Positions 1-10,999 of a stretch of DNA of 64,000 nucleotides are shown here, in pieces. The translations under genes and the position numbers were made by a program. The notes beneath the pieces are model-generated. The model ran no database searches and was not told the DNA's origin. It was given only the letters and a program-made list of their open reading frames with translations. The number at the start of each line of letters is the position of its first letter. Positions within the stretch are counted from its first letter, which is position 1. This DNA comes from Isoetes taiwanensis (Eukaryota > Streptophyta > Lycopodiopsida > Isoetales > Isoetaceae): the NCBI GenBank assembly GCA_021234155.1, contig JAJEKV010000028.1, positions 5,899,637 through 5,963,636 on the forward strand, given 5' to 3'.

Positions 1-507
1 ATCAGAGATTGTCACTTTCTGACCAAGGATCTCAACTTGTCAGTAGTGAAATCCATACCCTGCATAAAAATAGAAGTGTTACCCAGAAATTGGTCAGGAC
101 ATTCTTTCCCTGAACATCCTCAGCCCTTAGCTTAATTCTTCTGTAAGCCTGGTCCTCGTATCAAGAAAGCAGGGAAGATCGATCGATTTGTAGAGCTTAC
201 CAATAAAATCTACCATCAGACGCCCATCAAATAGGCGATGAGCAGGTTCTCTAAAGAATGTCATGCCGTAGGGTAAGACCTCTTCCTGCGCTTGCAATTC
301 TGTGGGATAGAGGGTTCTAGCATTGCCCGTATCAGCCCAATCATCTCCAAAGGCGAAAAGGGCAGGGAAACATGTGGGGAGATCGCTCAAGCTTGCAGAA
401 AATGGCGAAAACGAAGGATATGGCGCCGGAGAAGAAACATTTGAGGAAGCCGAAGCTCCTTGCTGCAGATCCTGTAAGAGCGATCCGGCCAGGTGCCTGA
501 TGAAAAC
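1..507 (-). pseudogene. GDSL esterase/lipase, 5' part, degenerate
   Basis: Plant GDSL esterases/lipases are usually secreted serine hydrolases of the SGNH fold. The minus frame from 507 down to 127 shows FAFGDDWADTGN followed by LPYGMTFF and RLFDGRLMVDFIG, the expected order of block I and the conserved segment of the first exon. The block I nucleophile serine (GDS) is replaced by aspartate (GDD), so catalysis should be lost. No ATG opens this frame: it starts after a stop near 508, while a neighbouring frame from about 517 has an ATG and a hydrophobic signal-like stretch, suggesting an indel. Below 127 a TTTTTATGCAG acceptor near 62-72 may begin a second exon that runs off the window. Assignment to GDSL is good; the claim that it is dead rests on GDD and the frame problem. 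Confidence 0.6.
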
Positions 508-840
508 TCAAGCCCATGAAGAGAGGATGAAATTCGAAACTTGTTAGTGTTGTAGAAGAACAGAGCTTCAGCGGCAGAGGTCTTTCCAGGAGAACCCTAA
601 TTCCAGAAGAACCCTAAAGTAACACCTCTCGAGCCTTGCATGCCATATTCCAATTTTTTTGTTTTTTCAATATATTACATTTTTTTTTTCAAGGGGTTAG
701 ACCATTGTCTAAGTGCCATAAAAAAAATGAAAGCGTATGCGCACTCTAGATGTACGCATTAGTACGTCAATTAAAATACACCACAAAATCATAGCAAAAC
801 CTTAGTAAAAAATGTACAAAAATACAAAAGTAACCCCCTG
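508..840. repeat. Intergenic stretch ending in a dispersed repeat copy
   Basis: Positions 508-690 show no gene. The stretch from about 700 to 840 matches 60720-60840 in inverted orientation. The 24 bases at 741-764 are identical to the reverse complement of 60793-60816, and the next 60 bases remain clearly alignable. This is one member of a dispersed repeat of unknown class. Confidence 0.6.
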
Positions 841-1872
841 TTATAATGCTAGATATTCTTTTACAAAAGCCATGTTTGTAGCCTCTTCAACATTCTGCCA
901 TGAAGTGTCATATACACAGTATAAAAAGGTGCATGACATAAAAAGATGATATGTACCCTCCTCTAGTGCTCCTCAATGTTTGAAAGCTGTTGGAAAGAGC
1001 ATTATTGTAGTGCATGATTTGCCCAATGGTTTGCACAATAGGAACAATGCATGGTATTTGCAAGTACTAATGCAAGCTTTTTGAACAATATCTAGATGGT
1101 CATTTCTTTCAAAATATATGGAATGCACATGCCTTACCCAAGTTAAAACTAATCATTATAATGCACATATAAACTCCCATTTTGGCATATGGACCATGAG
1201 CTTATTTGTTGGTTCTTTATCCAGGAAGAAGCTTGTAGCTATTACATCAATTCCTACATAATCCCACCACATACACATTGAAACCTATAGGTGGGATTGA
1301 CCGCAAATTGCCATGAGAGGCGAGACTATGGGACACATGTCCTTGAAGATGAAAACGATACACTTCTAAGATGTCCTGCTTTTGTGATGACCAGGAATTA
1401 CTAGTTAACTTCTCATAGCATATTCTGTGCATGACTTGGCATTTTATATCCTTGAGATGCTAGATGCGCATCTTCAATTGCTGAACTAGTAGCAGTCATA
1501 ATGAGCTTCTTTGCACAAACTGGCTTATTATTGAGTTTCTAGTACCACCATTACTGCTTAAAAATCTTTCACAGTACGTTTTTTAATCCCAATAGTAATG
1601 GTTGTACTAGCCCATTATATGGGTTCCATAGCCTATTTGGTCATGAACATAATTCTATTCTATTCTGGAAAGGGACTCGCAAAGAACACAAAAATCGGCC
1701 AAAGAGATGCTGCTGTGAGAAGATGTCGATAACTAGCCACAAGAATGACGAGCACATATATAGCTGCTCATCTCGTCCCAGAATAATGATCCGAGGGCTC
1801 GGATCGATGCCATTCTATTCTATTCCGAGCTAAGTTTATTCATATATACAACTTGATAAAAGGACATGGAGG
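841..1872. other. AT-rich intergenic region, possible short-tailed retroposon end
   Basis: No open frame or RNA gene is recognisable. Two short ATTCT runs at about 1636-1650 and 1811-1826 follow sequence with a small GC-rich hairpin (CCGAG..CTCGG near 1790-1802). This resembles the 3' ends of the LINEs elsewhere in the window, which finish in a hairpin plus a 5-6 base tandem tail. Confidence 0.35.
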
Positions 1873-1881
1873 TTGATAAGT

Positions 1882-4494
1882 ATAATTCGTGGAAGGTTAG
1901 CCCGTATGATAGACAGGAAAACCAGGGGGGGCGGATCTAGTGTGGTGGATTATGTGCTGGTGCCTGAGCAGGATATGCATGTCGTCAAGCACTTTCAGGT
2001 GGGAACAGCTAATAGGGATGAAGAGATCGACTCAGACCACTTACCACTTTACTTGAAGTTGGCTTGGCAGGTTGTGCGAACCCCCGGTGCAACAACTCCT
2101 CACATGCCTCAGCTGCGATTGGATTATGAACATGCAGGGGCTTATGCCCAGATGCTTACAGATGACCTGGCAGAAATTTTGCAATATCCTACACTAGAGC
2201 AATGCGCATGTGGCGGCCGACCGATGTGCTTAGGGCTGCGGCAGAGGTGCTTTTGGGATAAGCCGCCAGCGACGGACCTCCGTGAACACAACCTTCCCAC
2301 GTAATCAATGGTTTGATGCAGAGTGCAAGGAACAAAAACGCCGGGTTCGCCAAGTCGCGGACCGCTTTATGCCCACATGCGGACAAGCATCGCATCTTCC
2401 TTAAAGCTAAGAAAGCCGGGTACATTGCAGGCGCATCAAAGGGAAATGTTTTACCTCACGGCGTCACCCCCGGGACCTTCCGGGTGAAGGGTTCTTAGAA
2501 AGCCCATGACAGCCCACGGGAATATCACTCCCGAAAGCAAATGGAGGCAATACTTGCAATAGTTATCGACCCTCGGGTGCACATGCAAAGATTACCCTTG
2601 CAAGAAGGCCCGGTCTTTGGAAATCATGGATTCGGATGTGGAACAAGGCTTTGGCGTCTTGCCAATGGGAAAGCCCCGGACTTGGATGATATGCGTGCGA
2701 GAATTGCTTAAGTGGGGGGGGCCGTCCATAATACCGGTGTTGACCGCCTTGTTCAACAAGGCATTACAGAAGGCTTCCATTTGCGGTGGACCAATAGCGA
2801 GTTGTTCCCATCTATAAGGCGGGTGACCCACCGCCCGACCAATTACCGAACAATCATGGTCAGTTCGGTGTTTGCAAAACTGCTTGCTAGGATTCTTGAG
2901 CAGCAGTTGACGGGCTGGGCAGAGGCAGCAGAGGTGCGGGCCCTCACCCAGGCAGGATTCAGACCCCGTCACTCAACCATTGACCACATCTTCACGTTGC
3001 GAACTCTGATTGAAGACAGTAGGAACCGGCGGCAGGATCTAGATTTGCTTTGTGGATTTTGCGAAGGCGTTTGACGCTGTACCTCGGGAAAAACTATGGG
3101 CAAGCCTGCAACAGCTGGGGGTTCCTGTAGATTTGCAGAATGCAGTGTACAGGCTATATAAAAGATGCTCGGGTCGGTTGCAGCAGACAAGCCAACCATT
3201 TGATAGCAGTATCGGGGTTCGTTAGGGATGCCCTCTCTCCCCAACGTTGTTTGGGATTTACATTGATCAATTGGAGAGCTGGCTTGCTGATAATGGGGGC
3301 GATGGAGCTCACCTTCTCTATCAGATCATCAGACAGTTAATATATGCTGATGATGTGGACCTCCTACCTTACACACCAGCCGGACATGCAGCGACATCTC
3401 GATGCCCCGGACACATTCTCGCCAAGTTTAATCGATATGCTGGGCCAACCTGGCCAAGACTAAGGTGGTTTTCATATCATCTTCACGTCGGTAGGGTCCC
3501 CTCCTTCAGTTACCGAGGCCAGAATGTGGAAGTTGCATCCACATACAAATATTTGGGAGTGGAGTTTCCTTCCACTATGCACTGGGACACATCCATACGG
3601 CTACGAGTGGCAAGCAGTCGGAAGGCACTATATGCAATGCAAAACAATAGTCATAGAGCGGAGTTGTATGATTGGGCCCACGGTCACACACCGCTCAAGG
3701 TCTTAGTGGAGCCCTGTCCTTTTATACGGGGTGGAAGTATGGGGCCCAGTAGTATCACTTGCTACTTGGAATGACTTGGAGCAGGTCCAGAAAGCCTTCT
3801 TAGTACGAGCACTAGGGGTGAAGTCCCCAGTCCCATATCAAATTCTACTGCAGGAGACAGGATTCTTGCCTCTTCAGAGGGCAGCCCTTGATCGCCACAT
3901 TGTCTATTTTCAGAAGGTGGTCAATATGGACGATGCTCGTCTCCGTAAACTAGCTTATATCATGGCAATGGGGCCGCAGCGTCTCAAGGCCTGCTGGCGG
4001 GAAAAGAGAGCTCAATGGTTGGCTAGATGGAATGTGCAGGAGCACAGGTGCATACATGTGCAAGCTTGAGGACGCTTGCTTCCTCAGCAAGCTTTGGGAT
4101 GCCAATGCTTGAACATGTCAAGACAGCACACTACCAGCGCCACATAAATCCCACATTGGAACGAGGCCCGCAATGCTACCTGCGTACCCACTTGCCCATG
4201 AAAAGGCGCAGACTCATTGCCTCCATTCGCACAGGGCACATCATCTTCGAATTGAAATGGGCAGATGGATTGGTAAGCCACGCCAGGACAGGCTCTGTCA
4301 ATGCTGCGAAATGGGAGTCATTGAGGATGAATCTCATAGCATATGATCAAATTCGGACGCGCTATGCTGAGTTGGTCAGGCCTGGCCAGCCGTTACATGT
4401 GACATTGAGCACAGCATCCGTACGGGTGCTGGGATCATACCTTCAGGAGGTTATGGACATGCGAGATCAGCTATGTCCTCGGGCACACACTTGA
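1882..4494 (+). pseudogene. LINE A ORF2: endonuclease end, reverse transcriptase, C-terminal region
   Basis: The protein would nick target DNA and reverse-transcribe the element RNA. The endonuclease end shows GGSSVVDYVLV and SDHLPLYLKLAW (about 1930-2070). NQWFDAECKEQKRRVRQ follows at about 2307-2357. Reverse transcriptase motifs occur in order across several frames: NYRTIMVSSVFAKLLARIL (about 2841), AGFRPRHSTIDHIFTLRTLI (about 2953), FVDFAKAFDAVP (about 3053), CPLSPTLFGIYIDQLE (about 3230) and the catalytic YADD (about 3345). YKYLGVEF and a tryptophan-rich ALW-type region follow. At least five frame changes and one internal stop make it non-functional. It ends at the TGA at 4492-4494. Confidence 0.85.
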
Positions 4495-4509
4495 CATGTA
4501 TATTTGATC

Positions 4510-5300
4510 TATATATGTTCTTATGTTTCGTGCTTATCCGGCCATCCGTTCGAGATCCGACGGCTCACATGGGTTTGGGACGTATCCTACGGCCCAGATG
4601 GCCTGGGAGTTTACATATAATATGTGTACCATGGTCCTACGGTCCAGATTGATCTGATCCTGACCGTCGGTCCAAGATCCGACGGCTCACGTAGCTTGAA
4701 GACACATCCTACGGTCCACGTGGCTTTGGGAATTATATGTAATAGATCCTACAGCTCATATTGCTTTTATATGGTGAGATCTTGATCGTTGATCGAGTCT
4801 AAGATCCTAAGGCTCATATTGAATGCTCGTTCCTTAAGGAAAGGCTTTTAAATTTTTTTATGTTATTGGGGGGATTCGAACCCTGGTTCTCAACCCCCCA
4901 AACCCCCCACTCTAACCACTAGACCAAGCATTAATTCTATAAAAAATTTATGTTTCAAATATACTTAAGGGTAATGTTGTAATTAAGATAAAATAGACTA
5001 TAATATTCTAGGATGTTTTGAAAGTTTCAAAGTGTTCCAGAAAGTTCTAAAATGTTCTAGAAATTTCTAGAATGTAAGGGAATCCAAGAGAATTAAAGGG
5101 AATATAAGGAAATCTCATATTAAATGCTCATGGGTAAGCACCTCAATCAAAATAGAAAATTCTAAGAGAATCTAGGAGAACCTAAGAGAATCTCAGTAGA
5201 ATCGTTGGTTATCTAGACCACTATTGGGCCTTACACCGTAAGAACATGCTAAAACTGGAACAATGCGTCGTAGGACGTATTAATTTTCTTGTATATATAC
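4510..5300. repeat. Insertion in the LINE A 3' UTR with degenerate tandem repeats
   Basis: In copy B the stop codon is followed within about 30 bases by the conserved 3' end. In copy A about 780 bases intervene. They include a degenerate tandem repeat with GATCCGACGGCTCAC at 4553 and 4675 and TCCTACGGYCCA at about 4588, 4633 and 4709, then a tRNA-like segment, then AT-rich sequence with several GTTCTAGAA-like repeats (5030-5075). Confidence 0.6.
4862..4937 (-). repeat. tRNA-derived SINE head
   Basis: On the minus strand the sequence has an A-box-like TGGTCTAGTGGTTAGAG and, about 35 bases on, a B box GGTTCGAATCC. This is the internal RNA polymerase III promoter arrangement of a tRNA. The acceptor ends do not pair convincingly and a G-run replaces a normal anticodon arm, so I call it SINE-like rather than a tRNA gene. 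Confidence 0.55.
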
Positions 5301-5483
5301 TGATGTATACTTGTACAGTTTGACAGCATTCTTATTACTGCCACGGTTTTTCCCTCGAAAACCCTTCGGGGCGGGGGTTTTTTAACCCGGACAGTAATAA
5401 GTTTGATGCGCTCCTTATGGGTCCCATAGGCCGATTGACCTCAGTGGACGATAAAAAATCATTCTCATTCTCATTCTTTAATA

Positions 5484-5712
5484 ACTTTATGTTGTGCTTG
5501 CATTGTATTAATCCACATTGCATTTGAACCAACAACTCTTGGATGTTTTCTTCTTAGAGGTCCTCTAGCAGTCTTATTAGTCACTTTATCAATATATATT
5601 GTTGAGAATATGCTTATAATTACAAGAAACTTATCGCGCCGCGAACGTTTCTCTTTCCCAACTCATCTATACGTGGTTGAACATGCAGGATTTGAACCTT
5701 CCTGGTTGATTA
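5484..5712. other. Spacer with a B-box-like site beside the 5.3 kb transposon
   Basis: No gene. The minus strand at about 5689-5699 reads GGTTCAAATCC, a B box, which may mark another tRNA-derived repeat. A related stretch (ACAAGAAAYTTATCGCG) occurs at about 5620-5638 and again near 26344-26360. The last four bases, ATTA, are repeated at 10996-10999 as the probable target duplication of the next element. Confidence 0.35.
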
Positions 5713-5734
5713 GGGTAAACGCACGAAAGGGTGT
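5713..5734 (+). repeat. Left terminal inverted repeat of the 5.3 kb transposon
   Basis: It matches the reverse complement of 10974-10995 with two differences. It begins GGGTAAACG and is preceded by ATTA. Confidence 0.6.
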
Positions 5735-6769
5735 ACGTACATCGTACTGAATTGAAGGACGAATTTGTGCTTTTTTGGGATACATTTTAGATGTACATCA
5801 AGATACTATGGTTTGTCGTTTTGTGTCAGATATGCAATGATTGCAAGATCATCCCTGACATTCCCCCCAAAATTCTTGGTTAACCACCGAACCACCGAAC
5901 CAATTCGAATGGATCCGTCCCTCCCTTCCTCAAATTCCCCTTTCACAGATCTAACAATCAATGAATTTTCGAAGCAAACACATGCCAATTGAATCTACAA
6001 GAAATACAAATCAATTTCAACTGTTCATGGAGGGTGAGAATTCCAATGGAAGTGATGGTTCTAAAGCGTAAGTATGCCGACATTGGCGTTGTTATGCCAC
6101 AAAACAAATAAAGCGGCGTGGTTGACAAGTCGGTAGATTGCATCCTCGATTCTCCGGCAAACGCCGGCCCGTGATCAAAGATTAGTTTTTGTGATCGCTT
6201 GTTGCAAGATGACAGCTTTTTCCCTTTTTAAACTCGTAATTGGAAATCCTTCCAAAATTATTGTTATGAAATCAATGATCGAGAAACTTGAAAGATGGGC
6301 TTCAAGAAGTAAAGTCCGCTAATAGCAAAGATAAATTGGTACGCAAAACATTCACCGTTATCAATGATTGTTGGAAAAAAAGGAGATATAAACAAGAATG
6401 TTTCTTCAAAATTGCTAAAGATACTGACCAAGAAATTTATCCAAAGCTGCAAAGAAGAAGGAAGATAATGTCATTAAGTGGAGCAAATGTATGGGCTTTG
6501 GCAGGAAGGATGCTAAGATCAAATAGAATCGATGATTCAATCAAATGTCGTTCGTGGAATTTTGGCTTGACAATACCAAAGTTTCACCAAAGGTTAGAGA
6601 TGTCATGAAGAGGAGAACACAAGCAATACAATACCTTGATATCTCATGTGTTTGCTCTTGTAATTGAATCAATTCGGTTTTGGAGATTATGTTTTCTTCC
6701 AAAATTCTTTCATGACTTTCTTCTGTACATTCTAGTTCTGTTCCGAGTGACCTGTTAATGAATACACAT

Positions 6770-7015
6770 GGTTTTCATGAAATGTATTGCATTTTACATT
6801 GTTTACATTTATACATTGTTTACATAGTAGCAGAAATCTTGCAGTGATGTGCTATTAGGTACTTTTTAGATGTACATCCATTAACACTTACATGTCCATG
6901 CAGCTGCATTTACATGTACTTGAATATCAAAATTACATCATTTTACATTTTAGTGTACTTTCAGGTAATGAAGCCAAACAAATCAGACATATGTACATTA
7001 GTTGTACTAATATTG
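6770..7015. repeat. TACAT-rich segment inside the 5.3 kb transposon
   Basis: TTTACAT, TTACAT and TGTACAT words recur here every 10-30 bases. The same words cluster at 8837-8940 (seven in about 100 bases) and near both ends (5737-5742, 10935-10952). They look like subterminal or internal protein-binding repeats rather than coding sequence. Confidence 0.4.
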
Positions 7016-7023
7016 TAACATTA

Positions 7024-7062
7024 ATAGATAGATAGTTGTTTTAACGTCACGCCACTAGGCAG
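7024..7062 (-). repeat. LINE/SINE 3' tail remnant
   Basis: The minus strand reads TGCCTAGTGGCGTGACGTTA, then AAACAA and three TATC units. The same ending occurs at 14399-14442 (minus) and 20676-20781 (plus), each followed by a different simple repeat. That is typical of retroposons that end in a short hairpin and a microsatellite tail. Confidence 0.5.
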
Positions 7063-8904
7063 CATCCAACATGAGCAAGCAGATCTGTACAGAAAGGCCT
7101 TCAATGATATGAGGAGATCCCTACATGTTAATTGCACTTGCTGCTGCAGTGTCTGTGCATCCCAGCAAAACAATGGAGTATGTCAAGCAAACAAGAAGAC
7201 TTTTGATAATGTTAGTATCTTGTGGAGGTCAACAGGTTTATGAAATTTGTGACGGATGAATGGCATAAACTAAAATGCATCAAAGGCTTAATGTGATGAA
7301 TGTGGAGTGAAGAAATTCGACATCCGGTCCAAACGAGGAAGATGGAATTCGAGAATGTGGACCGGCAAGTATATGCATATGTCAATGAGCCATCCAAAAA
7401 AGGTACATCCGTAAGGCTTAGATTAGTTGATCGAATGACAAAGCATCTATTTTGTAAAGAACATGAAAAATTAGCTTGCTAAGTTTACGATCATCATAAC
7501 TTTTACAAAAGACACCGGGCAGAGCAAAACAGTTTTAAAAGATGTGTTGAGAAACTCCCGGATAATAGTGTGTTGTCCGTTGTTGACTTTGCAGAACTAC
7601 ACATTGAAACCAGGGGACGAAGTGCAATCCGAGCATTGGAATCTCGATCAAATTAGTATTTTGGTCCATATTTCAATGATGAAAATAGAAGGTAAGCTTA
7701 AAAAAAAAAGCAGCATTTCTATGTTTTGATGATGAGTAAAGCATGACACTCATTTTGTACAACATGGTTTTAAATTACATTTGGGGTGGCTTAAGAATAA
7801 TGAAGGTGGACACATAAACCTTCATTATGTGTGGGTCGGATGGTTGTGCATCTCAATTCAAATCAGACGGGCATGGTATGGAATCAGAGATACCATGTTG
7901 AAAATAAAATCGAAAGTGATATGGAATTTCTTTGGATCTGGCCATGGAAAGGCACACATGATGGCGAGGCTGGGTATAGCAAAGTTGTGGCTTGAGAAAG
8001 CAGAGAAAACAAAATGGCATGCCGATGAAAAAAGTAAAAACTTTGTGCGCTTTTAAGGGCCAAGGAATCGGATTGTGAAAGGGTGTTTTGGGAGGTTGGA
8101 AAAACAGATGTGAACAAAGCAAGCATTCAATTGCAAGACTTTACGGTACTTTCAGCAGATATACATTACGTGTCAACTATAAACCCAGCCAGATCCAACA
8201 AAGTTGCTATGAGACCACTCTCGTGCTTTTGTGATGCTTGCATTAACTTCAATTGGTTGAATTGTGAGAACATTAAACATTGTGGAGAATGGTCTCTAAA
8301 AGTTTGGAGCCCACAGATCATATTGCCTCTTGTGGTGAAGTGAAAATGATGTGGATGTTTTGTATGCGTAAGACGAGGGCTGGTTTAGATGACATGTAGG
8401 AGTTTCAGATGTATTTGTGTCTTTTGCAAGCACCGCACAATGTGGAAGGTGTTTCATACTATGTTCTCATGTGCACCAGGGAAAAGCATGCATTGGAAGA
8501 AGATTCAATTGATGACTATGGAAATGATTACTCACGCACTAGTGTCATTGAAGGACAATATTATGAACTAATCCCGCCGCCACAATTAGTATAAACCGCT
8601 TCCTACTAAGAATGTTTTGGTACCGCAGAACCGTGGATTGGGGTTCAATCCCATTCAAGAAAGTAAAACACAAGAAAGGGGCAAGCACAAAGATTTCACT
8701 TGCCAGATGAAGTCCATGAGACATTGTTATCACAACTTCCAGCAATTGTAGATGACTTGGACTAAGTCAAATCTGTGGTACTTTCCAGAAATATTGTAAT
8801 ACTTTGTTCATATAAAAGATAAGAACTGAACAAATTTTCATTGTACATGACAAGGACTACTTCAATAGTGCATTAGGTACATCAATGTACATAATATGTA
8901 CATC

Positions 8905-10740
8905 CTATGTACATCTTATGTACATCTGTTGTACATTCCAGAGATATTTGTTAAGTGTAAGTTGATTAGAATTGAACATAACCACAGCTAATGGCTTCAC
9001 AAACAACCCCTTTTGAGGTTCAGTAGGGTGTTTGTGTGGCAGAGTCCAACACTGCTCCTGGTTGTAAACAAACTTCAGCTTTATGGAAAAAGCAACACAA
9101 ATTTGATCCACAATTGGTAGAAGATTTTTAGAAGTGAGTGAAGACCAGATGGCAACATCAAACCCTTCTCTTACAAATGCAAACAGTGATGCTAACCCTG
9201 GCCTGCAGTAAAAAAAACCTGTTTGCAATATTGAATTGAAGCTCATCTTTCTGGATCTTTTGGTATCTTGAGTTAATATTTTCATTCTTGTGCACACTCT
9301 TGCCCAACACAGAATTTAAGTCAAAGATAATGAGCTTTCTCCCTGAATTAGATGATTCACCTGTCAGCAACAAAACACTTGAGAGTCTATTCACAATTTA
9401 TAATTACATTTCAGATTACACAATTGAGAAAACACATTGATAATTACACAATTGTTATTTGCACAGGTGTAAGTGAGTCAAATAAATTAATTTTTTCATT
9501 ACTTATTGAGTACAAAGAAGCTCGGAGCATGGCTCATACAAAACTGTAATTCACAAACAAGTCAAAGGGACTATCTACCCTGTGTAGGAACAACTGCTTG
9601 TATATTCATCTCGCCTTCTACAATTAATGCCTCCATTAGATGATCCCTCCGTGACTTGGCATAGGCATCAGTGAACCAACTGGGTGTCATCTGCATGGTG
9701 CACAAGTATTAGAGGACTATACCAACAAATAACTAATAGGAAAATAACATGTTCTACTTACAAAAATGGAGCTTGGCTGTGCATCAACCACGGCATCTAT
9801 GAATTTGTGCATGTAAGCCACAATGTACATGCAAGGGTTCTTTGGTACTAGTTTTACGGCATTTTAGGGACGAACACGTGAGCATCAAAGTTCTTCCTAC
9901 CATGGTTTAAGCTATTTGGATCCGAGCATCATGTTATTGATCACAAGCTTATGAAACCTGCAAAATTGCAATGTGAGAATAAATCAAGCAAAGGAAATTG
10001 CAATATGAGAATAATCAAATCATAAAACTAAAACAGAAACTCATACTTACTTCTGGACCACTTTAGCATCAGGTACATAGCCTTTGACAGGAGAGAGGAT
10101 CTGTATACTTGGGCTAGCTATAGATGGACAAGAGCTTTTCACCGGACCAGCAAGCACAAGTATTGCCAATGCCACATTTGGGCCTTGCAGAATTGGAACA
10201 AATATGTATTGGCATCTTGCAATCAAAATGCCATCCAGCCCTTCCTTTATGTTAGTGTTACGTGCATCTGCCCCCCCTGCTCTTGAGGGAATTCACAAAA
10301 TTCTGGAAGGGTCCTCTGTAACGTCTGAAATTGGCAAGATCTTTGGCGGTCCTAGCCACGTCCATCCAATCAACAAGCCGTCCCTTCAAGTGAAGAGCAA
10401 ATGCTCTGGCAAAATAGGTAGAAATATAATGGTTTGTAACCTGTTTCTTGCCATAAACCAATTCATAATATTTAAAAAAATCATCTTTCCATGCGTTCTG
10501 GATTCTCCCTTCCTTGAATCCTCGTCTGTTTTTTGGAGCTTCACCCCATACCTCGTTCATAACCATCTCTAGGTTGGGTATGTGGGCCTCTGCATGTTTA
10601 TCACGGAGGTCTTTGGCTTGGATCACCTCAGAACCCAAACGTAAACTCCTTGGAGGTAAAAATCCACTGCCGGAAGCACTGGCTTCTTGCTTGGGTTGTG
10701 GCGATGAGCAAGCACTCATCTGGGGGCATTTTGGGGCCAT
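8905..10740 (-). pseudogene. Mobile-element gene with FCP1/NIF-like C-terminal domain
   Basis: Four exons read on the minus strand. Exon 1 (10740-10051) starts MAPKCPQMSACSS and ends at a GTAAGT donor. Exon 2 runs 9957-about 9763, exon 3 9690-9579 and exon 4 from 9360; exons 3 and 4 join in frame (PTQ then GESSNSG). Exon 4 has KLIIFDLNSVLGKSVHKNEN, then RPGLASLFAFVREG, DVAIWSSLTSKN, QEQCWTLPHKH and FVKPLAV. This is the order of the FCP1/NIF phosphatase fold (HAD superfamily). The catalytic DxDxT is FDLNSV: the first Asp is kept, the second Asp and the Thr are lost, so activity is unlikely. Late exon 1 has YIFVPILQGPNVALAIL, weakly like the core of Ulp1/C48 peptidases with the histidine missing. 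One-base shifts in a G run (10271-10277) and a T run (about 9210-9217) interrupt it, and exon 2 has a stop. The region is at least a domain fragment of the HAD type. Confidence 0.5.
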
Positions 10741-10973
10741 AGCTAGATTAAGAATTCGTGATCGGAATTCAAGCAGAGAAGGCAGGGGCGGGATAGTGAA
10801 CGAGAGGCAAACCAAGAAAGAATTTGGGAAAGAATTTCAAAATCCGATAATTGCGGGTTCAGAGTAGTGGATAGCCATTAATCATGGCAGTTACTAGCGG
10901 ATCATGATGACAGTTATTCCAAAAATGTGCATTTTGTACATATGTATATGTACAAAAAGGGCTACATTTATAG

Positions 10974-10995
10974 ACACCCTTTCATGCTTTTACCC
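10974..10995 (-). repeat. Right terminal inverted repeat of the 5.3 kb transposon
   Basis: Read on the minus strand it begins GGGTAAAAGCATGAAAGG. It is followed on the plus strand by ATTA, as at the left end. Confidence 0.6.
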
Positions 10996-10999
10996 ATTA

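Larger units (their letters stand above)
1873..5483 (+). mobile_element. LINE family A, copy A (5'-truncated)
   Basis: A non-LTR retrotransposon read left to right. The coding part contains the end of an apurinic-type endonuclease, a reverse transcriptase and a C-terminal region. The unique 3' end at 5300-5483 has a hairpin-forming stretch around 5355-5385 (AAAACCC, TTCGGGG, GGGTTTT) and finishes in a CATTCT-type hexanucleotide tail. Copy B at 25096-25668 shares this 3' end. Copy A carries about 780 bp extra between its stop codon and the shared 3' end. No target-site duplication could be recognised. Confidence 0.85.
5911..8594 (+). pseudogene. Transposase-like protein with DGCASQFKS and FFGSGHGK motifs
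   Basis: The ATG at 5911 opens MDPSLPSSNSPFTDL; a GTAAGT donor follows at 6068. Later coding blocks are at about 6290-6600 (KKRRYKQECFFKIAKD, then SLSGANVWALAGRML) and a cysteine-rich stretch near 7130. Then come C..CG near 7285, a LKPGDEVQSEHWN-like block (about 7600-7640), DGCASQFKS at 7839-7865, WNFFGSGHGK at 7922-7951 with HDGEAG after it in another frame, and CFCDACINFNW (about 8226-8258) with LCTREKHALEEDSIDDYGND (about 8460). DGC..QFK plus FFGSxHGK..DG.G recur in multicopy, otherwise uncharacterised eukaryotic proteins that behave as mobile-element genes; the acidic residues suggest a nuclease or transposase core. Several single-base frameshifts break it. Confidence 0.55.
5713..10995. 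mobile_element. 5.28 kb DNA transposon with two convergent genes
   Basis: The left end (5713-5734) and the reverse complement of the right end (10974-10995) agree at about 20 of 22 positions, pattern GGGTAAAnGCAnGAAAGGG. ATTA flanks both ends directly (5709-5712 and 10996-10999), so a 4 bp target duplication or a TTA-type 3 bp one is plausible. Both subterminal regions carry GTAC/TACAT motifs. Inside are a plus-strand gene with a transposase-like domain and a minus-strand gene with an FCP1-like C-terminus. The genes converge on a TACAT-rich strip near 8840-8940. I cannot assign it to a named superfamily. Confidence 0.6.

Noticed and set aside
4862-4937. Functional tRNA gene on the minus strand
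   Set aside because: A and B boxes are present, but the acceptor stem does not pair and the anticodon arm is replaced by G runs; SINE-like is safer.
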